A stretch of DNA of 64,000 nucleotides. Source: Rallus limicola. Its lineage: Eukaryota; Chordata; Aves; Gruiformes; Rallidae. This document shows positions 9,688 to 21,152 of the stretch, in pieces; positions within the stretch are counted from its first letter, which is position 1; each line of letters starts with the position of its first letter. The notes under the pieces were generated by a model. It did not search any database. It saw nothing but the letters and a program-made list of their open reading frames with translations, and was not told the origin of the DNA. The stretch covers positions 310,001 to 374,000 of the forward strand of contig JAKCOZ010000235.1 in NCBI GenBank assembly GCA_022605955.1. The letters run 5' to 3'. The translations under genes were made by a program, and so were the position numbers.

Positions 9688-10526
9688 ATACCTTTCATGC
9701 CTAGCTTCTTTACTTTGGGAGTTATTGCTGGACGTTTAGCATGTTTTGAACTGCAGTCTGCTAGGGCCGAGAAAAGCACCGTAGGAGGTTCCAGGCATGT
9801 TCCCTCTTTCCAGGCAAAGGAAAAGGCTGAGAACCAAAGTGACAGGGGCTGCTCGTGTGTCATGTTAGGAGGTTTCTGACAAGCTATGCCTTTCAGGCCT
9901 AGCTTCTTTACTTTGGGAGTTATTGCTGGACGTTTAGCATGTTTTGAACTGCAGTCTGCTAGGGCTGAGAAAAGCACCGTAGGAGGTTCCAGGCATGTTC
10001 CCTCTTTCCAGGCAAAGGAAAAGGCCTAGAGCCAAAGTGACAGGGGCTGATCGTGTGTCCTGTTAGGAGGTTTCAGACAAGCTATGCCTTTCAGGCCTAG
10101 CTTCTTTACTTTGGGAGTTATTGCTGGACGTTTAGCATGTTTTGAACTGCAGTCTGCTAGGGCCGAGAAAAGCACCGTAGGAGGTTCCAGGCATGTTCCC
10201 TCTTACCAGGCAAAGGAAAAGGCTGAGAGCCAAAGTGACAGGGGCTGCTCGTGTGTCCTGTTAGGAGGTTTCAGACAAGCTATGCCTTTCAGGCCTAGCT
10301 TCTTTACTTTGGGAGTTATTGCTGGACGTTTAGCATGTTTTGAACTGCAGTCTGCTAGGGCCGAGAAAAGCACCGTAGGAGGTTCCAGGCATGTTCCCTC
10401 TTTCCAGGCAAAGGAAAAGGCTGAGAGCCAAAGTGACAGGGTCTGCTCGTGTGTCCTGTTAGGAGGTTTCAGACAAGCTATGCCTTTCAGGCCTAGCTTG
10501 TCTGAAACCTCCTAACAGGACAAGCT
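9688..10526 (+). repeat. Block 8: tetramer with stop-bearing copies
   Basis: The first copy ends GGTTTCTGAC, an in-frame TGA at 9877-9879. The second has GGGCTGAG and GGCCTAGAGCC (in-frame TAG) followed by GGCTGATCG (in-frame TGA). The third has CTTACCAGG. It differs from its duplicate, block 10, by keeping CTATACC, CTGCTAGG and CTTACC, so the two have diverged or been partly converted. Confidence 0.92.
10452..10522. repeat. Palindromic junction 8
   Basis: Perfect arms; marks the boundary between the two 2668-bp duplicates. Confidence 0.98.
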
Positions 10527-12355
10527 ATGCCTTTCATGCCTAGCTTCTTTACTTTGGGAGTTATTGCTGGACGTTTAGCATGTTTTGAACTGCAGTCTGC
10601 TAGGGCCGAGAAAAGCACCGTAGGAGGTTCCAGGCATGTTCCCTCTTTCAAGGCAAAGGAAAAGGCTGAGAGCCAAAGTGACAGGGTCTGCTCGTGTGTC
10701 CTGTTAGGAGGTTTCAGTCAAGCTATGCCTTTCAGGCCTAGCTTCTTTACTTTGGGAGTTATTGCTGGACGTTTAGCATGTTTTGAACTGCAGTCTGCTA
10801 GGGCCGAGAAAAGCACCGTAGGAGGTTCCAGGCATGTTCCCTCTTTCCAGGCAAAGGAAAAGGCTGAGAGCCAAAGTGACAGGGTCTGCTCGTGTGTCTT
10901 GTTAGGAGGTTTCAGACAAGCTATGCCTTTCAGGCCTAGCTTCTTTACTTTGGGAGTTATTGCTGGACGTTTAGCATGTTTTGAACTGCAGTCTGCTAGG
11001 GCCGAGAAAAGCACCGTAGGAGGTTCCAGGCATGTTCCCTCTTTCCAGGCAAAGGAAAAGGCTGAGAGCCAAAGTGACAGGGTCTGCTCGTGTGTCCTGT
11101 TAGGAGGTTTCAGACAAGCTATGCCTTTCAGGCCTAGCTTCTTTACTTTGGGAGTTATTGCTGGACGTTTAGCATGTTTTGAACTGCAGTCTGCTAGGGC
11201 CGAGAAAAGCACCGTAGGAGGTTCCAGGCATGTTCCCTCTTTCCAGGCAAAGGAAAAGGCTGAGAGCCAAAGTGACAGGGTCTGCTCGTGTGTCCTGTTA
11301 GGAGGTTTCAGACAAGCTATGCCTTTCAGGCCTAGCTTCTTTACTTTGGGAGTTATTGCTGGACGTTTAGCATGTTTTGAACTGCAGTCTGCTAGGGCCG
11401 AGAAAAGCACCGTAGGAGGTTCCAGGCATGTTCCCTCTTTCCAGGCAAAGGAAAAGGCTGAGAGCCAAAGTGACAGGGTCTGCTCGTGTGTCCTGTTAGG
11501 AGGTTTCAGACAAGCTATGCCTTTCAGGCCTAGCTTCTTTACTTTGGGAGTTACTGCTGGACGTTTAGCATGTTTTGAACTGCAGTCTGCTAGGGCCGAG
11601 AAAAGCACCGTAGGAGGTTCCAGGCATGTTCCCTCTTTCCAGGCAAAGGAAAAGGCTGAGAGCCAAAGTGACAGGGGCTGCTCGTGTGTCCTGTTAGGAG
11701 GTTTCAGACAAGCTATGCCTTTCAGGCCTAGCTTCTTTACTTTGGGAGTTATTGCTGGACGTTTAGCATGTTTTGAACTGCAGTCTGCTAGGGCCAAGAA
11801 AAGCACCGTAGGAGGTTCCAGGCATGTTCCCTCTTTCCAGGCAAAGGAAAAGGCTGAGAGCCAAAGTGACAGGGGCTGCTCGTGTGTCCTGTTAGGAGGT
11901 TTCAGACAAGCTATGCCTTTCAGGCCTAGCTTCTTTACTTTGGGAGTTATTGCTGGACGTTTAGCATGTTTTGAACTGCAGTCTGCTAGGGCCGAGAAAA
12001 GCACCGTAGGAGGTTCCAGGCATGTTCCCTCTTTCCAGGTAAAGGAAAAGGCTGAGAACCAAAGTGACAGGGGCTGCTCGTGTGTCATGTTAGGAGGTTT
12101 CAGACAAGCTATGCCTTTCAGGCCTAGCTTCTTTACTTTGGGAGTTATTGCTGGACGTTTAGCATGTTTTGAACTGCAGTCTGCTAGGGCCGAGAAAAGC
12201 ACCGTAGGAGGTTCCAGGCATGTTCCCTCTTTCCAGGCAAAGGAAAAGGCTGAGAGCCAAAGTGACAGGGTCTGCTCGTGTGTCCTGTTAGGAGGTTTCA
12301 GACAAGCTATGCCTTTCAGGCCTAGCTTGTCTGAAACCTCCTAACAGGACAAGCT
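10527..12355 (+). repeat. Block 9: nonamer, duplicate of block 7
   Basis: Same marker order as block 7, shifted by 2668 bp: TTTCAAGGC, TTTCAGTCAAG, GTCTTGTT, GTTACTGC, GCCAAG, CCAGGTAAAG. The only difference I noted is at the end, where block 7 has GGAAGTTT and this block GGAGGTTT. This high identity implies a recent tandem duplication or a collapsed/expanded assembly. Confidence 0.93.
12281..12351. repeat. Palindromic junction 9
   Basis: Perfect arms. Its duplicate, junction 7, has one mismatch, so the two copies differ at this base. Confidence 0.98.
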
Positions 12356-13194
12356 ATGCCTTTCATGCCTAGCTTCTTTACTTTGGGAGTTATTGCTGGA
12401 CGTTTAGCATGTTTTGAACTGCAGTCTGATAGGGCCGAGAAAAGCACCGTAGGAGGTTCCAGGCATGTTCCCTCTTTCCAGGCAAAGGAAAAGGCTGAGA
12501 ACCAAAGTGACAGGGGCTGCTCGTGTGTCATGTTAGGAGGTTTCTGACAAGCTATGCCTTTCAGGCCTAGCTTCTTTACTTTGGGAGTTATTGCTGGACG
12601 TTTAGCATGTTTTGAACTGCAGTCTGCTAGGGCTGAGAAAAGCACCGTAGGAGGTTCCAGGCATGTTCCCTCTTTCCAGGCAAAGGAAAAGGCCTAGAGC
12701 CAAAGTGACAGGGGCTGATCGTGTGTCCTGTTAGGAGGTTTCAGACAAGCTATGCCTTTCAGGCCTAGCTTCTTTACTTTGGGAGTTATTGCTGGACGTT
12801 TAGCATGTTTTGAACTGCAGTCTGCTAGGGCCGAGAAAAGCACCGTAGGAGGTTCCAGGCATGTTCCCTCTTTCCAGGCAAAGGAAAAGGCTGAGAGCCA
12901 AAGTGACAGGGTCTGCTCGTGTGTCCTGTTAGGAGGTTTCAGACAAGCTATGCCTTTCAGGCCTAGCTTCTTTACTTTGGGAGTTATTGCTGGACGTTTA
13001 GCATGTTTTGAACTGCAGTCTGCTAGGGCCGAGAAAAGCACCGTAGGAGGTTCCAGGCATGTTCCCTCTTTCCAGGCAAAGGAAAAGGCTGAGAGCCAAA
13101 GTGACAGGGTCTGCTCGTGTGTCCTGTTAGGAGGTTTCAGACAAGCTATGCCTTTCAGGCCTAGCTTGTCTGAAACCTCCTAACAGGACAAGCT
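12356..13194 (+). repeat. Block 10: tetramer with CTGATAGGG marker
   Basis: First copy has CTGATAGGGCC and ends GGTTTCTGAC; second has GGGCTGAG, GGCCTAGAG and GGCTGATCG. The same four-copy block recurs at 13638, 18089 and 27233. Confidence 0.93.
13120..13190. repeat. Palindromic junction 10
   Basis: Perfect arms; separates the tetramer block 10 from the shortened dimer block 11. Confidence 0.98.
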
Positions 13195-13637
13195 ATGCCT
13201 TTCATGCCTAGCTTCTTTACTTTGGGAGTTATTGCTGGACGTTTAGCATGTTTTGAACTGCAGTCTGCTAGGGCCGAGAAAAGCACCGTAGGAGGTTCCA
13301 GGCATGTTCCCTCTTTCAAGGCAAAGGAAAAGGCTGAGAGCCAAAGTGACAGGGTCTGCTCGTGTGTCCTGTTAGGAGGTTTCAGTCAAGCTATGCCTTT
13401 CAGGCCTAGCTTCTTTACTTTGGGAGTTATTGCTGGACGTTTAGCATGTTTTGAACTGCAGTCTGCTAGGGCCGAGAAAAGCACCGTAGGAGGTTCCAGG
13501 CATGTTCCCTCTTTTCAGGCAAAGGAAAAGGCTGAGAGCCAAAGTGACATGGTCTGCTCGTGTGTCCTGTTAGGAGGTTTCAGACAAGCTATGCCTTTCA
13601 GGCCTAGCTTGTCTGAAACCTCCTAACAGGACAAGCT
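13195..13637 (+). repeat. Block 11: dimer, shortened version of block 9
   Basis: Opens with TTTCAAGGC and TTTCAGTCAAG like blocks 7 and 9 but has 2 monomers instead of 9. It is followed by a copy of block 10, so blocks 11-12 look like blocks 9-10 with 7 monomers (1386 bp) deleted. Private changes: CTTTTCAGG (13511) and GACATGG (13547). Confidence 0.9.
13563..13633. repeat. Palindromic junction 11
   Basis: Perfect arms; only 443 bp after junction 10, the minimum spacing seen in the window. Confidence 0.98.
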
Positions 13638-14476
13638 ATGCCTTTCATGCCTAGCTTCTTTACTTTGGGAGTTATTGCTGGACGTTTAGCATGTTTTGAA
13701 CTGCAGTCTGATAGGGCCGAGAAAAGCACCGTAGGAGGTTCCAGGCATGTTCCCTCTTTCCAGGCAAAGGAAAAGGCTGAGAACCAAAGTGACAGGGGCT
13801 GCTCGTGTGTCATGTTAGGAGGTTTCTGACAAGCTATGCCTTTCAGGCCTAGCTTCTTTACTTTGGGAGTTATTGCTGGACGTTTAGCATGTTTTGAACT
13901 GCAGTCTGCTAGGGCTGAGAAAAGCACCGTAGGAGGTTCCAGGCATGTTCCCTCTTTCCAGGCAAAGGAAAAGGCCTAGAGCCAAAGTGACAGGGGCTGA
14001 TCGTGTGTCCTGTTAGGAGGTTTCAGACAAGCTATGCCTTTCAGGCCTAGCTTCTTTACTTTGGGAGTTATTGCTGGACGTTTAGCATGTTTTGAACTGC
14101 AGTCTGCTAGGGCCGAGAAAAGCACCGTAGGAGGTTCCAGGCATGTTCCCTCTTTCCAGGCAAAGGAAAAGGCTGAGAGCCAAAGTGACAGGGTCTGCTC
14201 GTGTGTCCTGTTAGGAGGTTTCAGACAAGCTATGCCTTTCAGGCCTAGCTTCTTTACTTTGGGAGTTATTGCTGGACGTTTAGCATGTTTTGAACTGCAG
14301 TCTGCTAGGGCCGAGAAAAGCACCGTAGGAGGTTCCAGGCATGTTCCCTCTTTCCAGGCAAAGGAAAAGGCTGAGAGCCAAAGTGACAGGGTCTGCTCGT
14401 GTGTCCTGTTAGGAGGTTTCAGACAAGCTATGCCTTTCAGGCCTAGCTTGTCTGAAACCTCCTAACAGGACAAGCT
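13638..14476 (+). repeat. Block 12: tetramer, copy of block 10
   Basis: Matches block 10 marker for marker with a 1282-bp offset: CTGATAGGG, GGTTTCTGAC, GGCCTAGAG, GGCTGATCG. I noticed no difference by eye, so it is one of the youngest duplicates in the left half. Confidence 0.92.
14402..14472. repeat. Palindromic junction 12
   Basis: Perfect arms; counterpart of junction 10, 1282 bp downstream. Confidence 0.98.
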
Positions 14477-17400
14477 ATGCCTTTCATGCCTAGCTTCTTT
14501 ACTTTGGGAGTTATTGCTGGACGTTTAGCATGTTTTGAACTGCAGTCTGCTAGGGCCGAGAAAAGCACCGTAGGAGGTTCCAGGCATGTTCCCTCTTTCA
14601 AGGCAAAGGAAAAGGCTGAGAGCCAAAGTGACAGGGTCTGCTCGTGTGTCCTGTTAGGAGGTTTCAGTCAAGCTATGCCTTTCAGGCCTAGCTTCTTTAC
14701 TTTGGGAGTTATTGCTGGACGTTTAGCATGTTTTGAACTGCAGTCTGCTAGGGCCGAGAAAAGCACCGTAGGAGGTTCCAGGCATGTTCCCTCTTTCCAG
14801 GCAAAGGAAAAGGCTGAGAGCCAAAGTGACAGGGTCTGCTCGTGTGTCCTGTTAGGAGGTTTCAGACAAGCTATGCCTTTCAGGCCTAGCTTCTTTACTT
14901 TGGGAGTTATTGCTGGACGTTTAGCATGTTTTGAACTGCAGTCTGCTAGGGGCCGAGAAAAGCACCGTAGGAGGTTCCAGGCATGTTCCCTCTTTCCAGG
15001 CAAAGGAAAAGGCTGAGAGCCAAAGTGACAGGGTCTGCTCGTGTGTCCTGTTAGGAGGTTTCAGACAAGCTATGCCTTTCAGGCCTAGCTTCTTTACTTT
15101 GGGAGTTATTGCTGGACGTTTAGCATGTTTTGAACTGCAGTCTGCTAGGGCCGAGAAAAGCACCGAAGGAGGTTCCAGGCATGTTCCCTCTTTCCAGGCA
15201 AAGGAAAAGGCTGAGAGCAAAAGTGACAGGGTCTGCTCGTGTGTCCTGTTAGGAGGTTTCAGACAAGCTATGCCTTTCAGGCCTAGCTTCTTTACTTTGG
15301 GAGTTATTGCTGGACGTTTAGCATGTTTTGAACTGCAGTCTGCTAGGGCCGAGAAAAGCACCGTAGGAGGTTCCAGGCATGTTCCCTCTTTCCAGGCAAA
15401 GGAAAAGGCTGAGAGCCAAAGTGACAGGGTCTGCTCGTGTGTCCTGTTAGGAGGTTTCAGACAAGCTATGCCTTTCAGGCCTAGCTTCTTTACTTTGGGA
15501 GTTATTGCTGGACGTTTAGCATGTTTTGAACTCCAGTCTGCTAGGGCCGAGAAAAGCACCGTAGGAGGTTCCAGGCATGTTCCCTCTTTCCAGGCAAAGG
15601 AAAAGGCTGAGAGCCAAAGTGACAGGGTCTGCTCGTGTGTCCTGTTAGGAGGTTTCAGACAAGCTATGCCTTTCAGGCCTAGCTTCTTTACTTTGGGAGT
15701 TATTGCTGGACGTTTAGCATGTTTTGAACTGCAGTCTGCTAGGGCCGAGAAAAGCACCGTAGGAGGTTCCAGGCATGTTCCCTCTTTCCAGGCAAAGGAA
15801 AAGGCTGAGAGCCAAAGTGACAGGGTCTGCTCGTGTGTCCTGTTAGGAGCTTTCAGACAAGCTATGCCTTTCAGGCCTAGCTTCTTTACTTTGGGAGTTA
15901 TTGCTGGACGTTTAGCATGTTTTGAACTGCAGTCTGCTAGGGCCGAGAAAAGCACCGTAGGAGGTTCCAGGCATGTTCCCTCTTTCCAGGCAAAGGAAAA
16001 GGCTGAGAGCCAAAGTGACAGGGTCTGCTCGTGTGTCCTGTTAGGAGGTTTCAGACAAGCTATGCCTTTCAGGCCTAGCTTCTTTACTTTGGGAGTTATT
16101 GCTGGACGTTTAGCATGTTTTGAACTGCAGTCTGCTAGGGCCGAGAAAAGCACCGTAGGAGGTTCCAGGCATGTTCCCTCTTTCCAGGCAAAGGAAAAGG
16201 CTGAGAGCCAAAGTGACAGGGTCTGCTCGTGTGTCCTGTTAGGAGGTTTCAGACAAGCTATGCCTTTCAGGCCTAGCTTCTTTACTTTGGGAGTTATTGC
16301 TGGACGTTTAGCATGTTTTGAACTGCAGTCTGCTAGGGCCGAGAAAAGCACCGTAGGAGGTTCCAGGCATGTTCCCTCTTTCCAGGCAAAGGAAAAGGCT
16401 GAGAGCAAAAGTGACAGGGTCTGCTCGTGTGTCCTGTTAGGAGGTTTCAGACAAGCTATGCCTTTCAGGCCTAGCTTCTTTACTTTGGGAGTTATTGCTG
16501 GACGTTTAGCATGTTTTGAACTGCAGTCTGCTAGGGCCGAGAAAAGCACCGTAGGAGGTTCCAGGCATGTTCCCTCTTTCCAGGCAAAGGAAAAGGCTGA
16601 GAGCCAAAGTGACAGGGTCTGCTCGTGTGTCCTGTTAGGAGGTTTCAGACAAGCTATGCCTTTCAGGCCTAGCTTCTTTACTTTGGGAGTTATTGCTGGA
16701 CGTTTAGCATGTTTTGAACTCCAGTCTGCTAGGGCCGAGAAAAGCACCGTAGGAGGTTCCAGGCATGTTCCCTCTTTCCAGGCAAAGGAAAAGGCTGAGA
16801 GCCAAAGTGACAGGGTCTGCTCGTGTGTCCTGTTAGGAGGTTTCAGACAAGCTATGCCTTTCAGGCCTAGCTTCTTTACTTTGGGAGTTATTGCTGGACG
16901 TTTAGCATGTTTTGAACTGCAGTCTGCTAGGGCCGAGAAAAGCACCGTAGGAGGTTCCAGGCATGTTCCCTCTTTCCAGGCAAAGGAAAAGGCTGAGAGC
17001 CAAAGTGACAGGGTCTGCTCGTGTGTCCTGTTAGGAGCTTTCAGACAAGCTATGCCTTTCAGGCCTAGCTTCTTTACTTTGGGAGTTATTGCTGGACGTT
17101 TAGCATGTTTTGAACTGCAGTCTGCTAGGGCCGAGAAAAGCACCGTAGGAGGTTCCAGGCATGTTCCCTCTTTCCAGGCAAAGGAAAAGGCTGAGAGCCA
17201 AAGTGACAGGGTCTGCTCGTGTGTCCTGTTAGGAGGTTTCAGACAAGCTATGCCTTTCAGGCCTAGCTTCTTTACTTTGGGAGTTATTGCTGGACGTTTA
17301 GCATGTTTTGAACTGCAGTCTGCTAGGGCCGAGAAAAGCACCGTAGGAGGTTCCAGGCATGTTCCCTCTTTCCAGGCAAAGGAAAAGGCTGAGAGCCAAA

Positions 17401-18088
17401 GTGACAGGGTCTGCTCGGGTGTCCTGTTAGGAGGTTTCAGACAAGCTATGCCTTTCAGGCCTAGCTTCTTTACTTTGGGAGTTATTGCTGGACGTTTAGC
17501 ATGTTTTGAACTGCAGTCTGCTAGGGCCGAGAAAAGCACCGTAGGAGGTTCCAGGCATGTTCCCTCTTTCCAGGCAAAGGAAAAGGCTGAGAGCCAAAGT
17601 GACAGGGTCTGCTCGTGATTCCTGTTAGGAGGTTTCAGACAAGCTATGCCTTTCAGGCCTAGCTTCTTTACTTTGGGAGTTATTGCTGGACGTTTAGCAT
17701 GTTTTGAACTGCAGTCTGCTAGGGCCGAGAAAAGCACCGTAGGAGGTTCCAGGCATGTTCCCTCTTTCCAGGTAAAGGAAAAGGCTGAGAACCAAAGTGA
17801 CAGGGGCTGCTCGTGTGTCATGTTAGGAGGTTTCAGACAAGCTATGCCTTTCAGGCCTAGCTTCTTTACTTTGGGAGTTATTGCTGGACGTTTAGCATGT
17901 TTTGAACTGCAGTCTGCTAGGGCCGAGAAAAGCACCGTAGGAGGTTCCAGGCATGTTCCCTCTTTCCAGGCAAAGGAAAAGGCTGAGAGCCAAAGTGACA
18001 GGGTCTGCTCGTGTGTCCTGTTAGGAGGTTTCAGACAAGCTATGCCTTTCAGGCCTAGCTTGTCTGAAACCTCCTAACAGGACAAGCT
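14477..18088 (+). repeat. Block 13: 18 monomers with an internal 6-mer duplication
   Basis: Length is 18 x 198 + 47 + 1; the extra G is in CTAGGGGCC (copy at 14873). Three markers recur exactly 1188 bp (6 monomers) apart: GAGCAAAAG (15215/16403), CTCCAG (15531/16719) and TTAGGAGCTT (15843/17031), so a hexamer is duplicated in tandem. The copy at 17448 has TGA at 17616-17618; the copy at 17646 has CCAGGTAAAG with the A146/G161/A175 haplotype. Confidence 0.93.
18014..18084. repeat. Palindromic junction 13
   Basis: Perfect arms; follows the 18-monomer block and precedes a CTGATAGGG tetramer. Confidence 0.98.
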
Positions 18089-18927
18089 ATGCCTTTCATG
18101 CCTAGCTTCTTTACTTTGGGAGTTATTGCTGGACGTTTAGCATGTTTTGAACTGCAGTCTGATAGGGCCGAGAAAAGCACCGTAGGAGGTTCCAGGCATG
18201 TTCCCTCTTTCCAGGCAAAGGAAAAGGCTGAGAACCAAAGTGACAGGGTCTGCTCGTGTGTCATGTTAGGAGGTTTCTGACAAGCTATGCCTTTCAGGCC
18301 TAGCTTCTTTACTTTGGGAGTTATTGCTGGACGTTTAGCATGTTTTGAACTGCAGTCTGCTAGGGCTGAGAAAAGCACCGTAGGAGGTTCCAGGCATGTT
18401 CCCTCTTTCCAGGCAAAGGAAAAGGCCTAGAGCCAAAGTGACAGGGGCTGATCGTGTGTCCTGTTAGGAGGTTTCAGACAAGCTATGCCTTTCAGGCCTA
18501 GCTTCTTTACTTTGGGAGTTATTGCTGGACGTTTAGCATGTTTTGAACTGCAGTCTGCTAGGGCCGAGAAAAGCACCGTAGGAGGTTCCAGGCATGTTCC
18601 CTCTTTCCAGGCAAAGGAAAAGGCTGAGAGCCAAAGTGACAGGGGCTGCTCGTGTGTCCTGTTAGGAGGTTTCAGACAAGCTATGCCTTTCAGGCCTAGC
18701 TTCTTTACTTTGGGAGTTATTGCTGGACGTTTAGCATGTTTTGAACTGCAGTCTGCTAGGGCCGAGAAAAGCACCGTAGGAGGTTCCAGGCATGTTCCCT
18801 CTTTCCAGGCAAAGGAAAAGGCTGAGAGCCAAAGTGACAGGGTCTGCTCGTGTGTCCTGTTAGGAGGTTTCAGACAAGCTATGCCTTTCAGGCCTAGCTT
18901 GTCTGAAACCTCCTAACAGGACAAGCT
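18089..18927 (+). repeat. Block 14: tetramer of the CTGATAGGG type
   Basis: Same four copies as blocks 10, 12 and 19. It differs by T instead of G at monomer position 161 in the first copy (CAGGGTCTG at 18245), giving an A146/T161/A175 recombinant haplotype. Confidence 0.92.
18853..18923. repeat. Palindromic junction 14
   Basis: Perfect arms; ends the tetramer 18089-18927. Confidence 0.98.
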
Positions 18928-21152
18928 ATGCCTTTCATGCCTAGCTTCTTTACTTTGGGAGTTATTGCTGGACGTTTAGCATGTTTTGAACTGCAGTCTG
19001 CTAGGGCCGAGAAAAGCACCGTAGGAGGTTCCAGGCATGTTCCCTCTTTCCAGGCAAAGGAAAAGGCTGAGAGCCAAAGTGACAGGGTCTGCTCGTGTGT
19101 CCTGTTAGGAGGTTTCAGTCAAGCTATGCCTTTCAGGCCTAGCTTCTTTACTTTGGGAGTTATTGCTGGACGTTTAGCATGTTTTGAACTGCAGTCTGCT
19201 AGGGCCGAGAAAAGCACCGTAGGAGGTTCCAGGCATGTTCCCTCTTTCCAGGCAAAGGAAAAGGCTGAGAGCCAAAGTGACAGGGTCTGCTCGTGTGTCC
19301 TGTTAAGAGGTTTCAGACAAGCTATGCCTTTCAGGCCTAGCTTCTTTACTTTGGGAGTTATTGCTGGACGTTTAGCATGTTTTGAACTGCAGTCTGCTAG
19401 GGCCGAGAAAAGCACCGTAGGAGGTTCCAGGCATGTTCCCTCTTTCCAGGCAAAGGAAAAGGCTGAGAGCCAAAGTGACAGGGTCTGCTCGTGTGTCCTG
19501 TTAGGAGGTTTCAGACAAGCTATGCCTTTCAGGCCTAGCTTCTTTACTTTGGGAGTTATTGCTGGACGTTTAGCATGTTTTGAACTGCAGTCTGCTAGGG
19601 CCGAGAAAAGCACCGTAGGAGGTTCCAGGCATGTTCCCTCTTTCCAGGCAAAGGAAAAGGCTGAGAGCCAAAGTGACAGGGTCTGCTCGTGTGTCCTGTT
19701 AGGAGGTTTCAGACAAGCTATGCCTTTCAGGCCTAGCTTCTTTACTTTGGGAGTTATTGCTGGACGTTTAGCATGTTTTGAACTGCAGTCTGCTAGGGCC
19801 GAGAAAAGCACCGTAGGAGGTTCCAGGCATGTTCCCTCTTTCCAGGCAAAGGAAAAGGCTGAGAGCCAAAGTGACAGGGTCTGCTCGTGTGTCCTGTTAG
19901 GAGGTTTCAGACAAGCTATGCCTTTCAGGCCTAGCTTCTTTACTTTGGGAGTTATTGCTGGACGTTTAGCATGTTTTGAACTGCAGTCTGCTAGGGCCGA
20001 GAAAAGCACCGTAGGAGGTTCCAGGCATGTTCCCTCTTTCCAGGCAAAGGAAAAGGCTGAGAGCCAAAGTGACAGGGGCTGCTCGTGTGTCCTGTTAGGA
20101 GGTTTCAGACAAGCTATGCCTTTCAGGCCTAGCTTCTTTACTTTGGGAGTTATTGCTGGACGTTTAGCATGTTTTGAACTGCAGTCTGCTAGGGCCAAGA
20201 AAAGCACCGTAGGAGGTTCCAGGCATGTTCCCTCTTTCCAGGCAAAGGAAAAGGCTGAGAGCCAAAGTGACAGGGGCTGCTCGTGTGTCCTGTTAGGAGG
20301 TTTCAGACAAGCTATGCCTTTCAGGCCTAGCTTCTTTACTTTGGGAGTTATTGCTGGACGTTTAGCATGTTTTGAACTGCAGTCTGCTAGGGCCGAGAAA
20401 AGCACCGTAGGAGGTTCCAGGCATGTTCCCTCTTTCCAGGCAAAGGAAAAGGCTGAGAACCAAAGTGACAGGGGCTGCTCGTGTGTCATGTTAGGAGGTT
20501 TCAGACAAGCTATGCCTTTCAGGCCTAGCTTCTTTACTTTGGGAGTTATTGCTGGACGTTTAGCATGTTTTGAACTGCAGTCTGCTAGGGCTGAGAAAAG
20601 CACCGTAGGAGGTTCCAGGCATGTTCCCTCTTTCCAGGCAAAGGAAAAGGCTGAGAGCCAAAGTGACAGGGGCTGCTCGTGTGTCCTGTTAGGAGGTTTC
20701 AGACAAGCTATGCCTTTCAGGCCTAGCTTCTTTACTTTGGGAGTTATTGCTGAACGTTTAGCATGTTTTGAACTGCAGTCTGCTAGGGCCGAGAAAAGCA
20801 CCGTAGGAGGTTCCAGGCATGTTCCCTCTTTCCAGGCAAAGGAAAAGGCTGAGAACCAAAGTGACAGGGGCTGCTCGTGTGTCCTGTTAGGAGGTTTCAG
20901 ACAAGCTATGCCTTTCAGGCCTAGCTTCTTTACTTTGGGAGTTATTGCTGGACGTTTAGCATGTTTTGAACTGCAGTCTGCTAGGGCCGAGAAAAGCACC
21001 GTAGGAGGTTCCAGGCATGTTCCCTCTTTCCAGGCAAAGGAAAAGGCTGAGAGCCAAAGTGACAGGGTCTGCTCGTGTGTCCTGTTAGGAGGTTTCAGAC
21101 AAGCTATGCCTTTCAGGCCTAGCTTGTCTGAAACCTCCTAACAGGACAAGCT
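18928..21152 (+). repeat. Block 15: 11 monomers
   Basis: Opens like blocks 7 and 9 with TTTCAGTCAAG but with TTTCCAGGC restored. Copy markers are TGTTAAGAGG (19302), GCCAAG (20195), GGGCTGAG (20589) and GCTGAACG (20751). The order GCCAAG, A146 copy, GGGCTGAG near its end is shared with block 20 and the end of block 23. Confidence 0.92.
21078..21148. repeat. Palindromic junction 15
   Basis: Perfect arms; ends the 11-monomer block 15. Confidence 0.98.
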
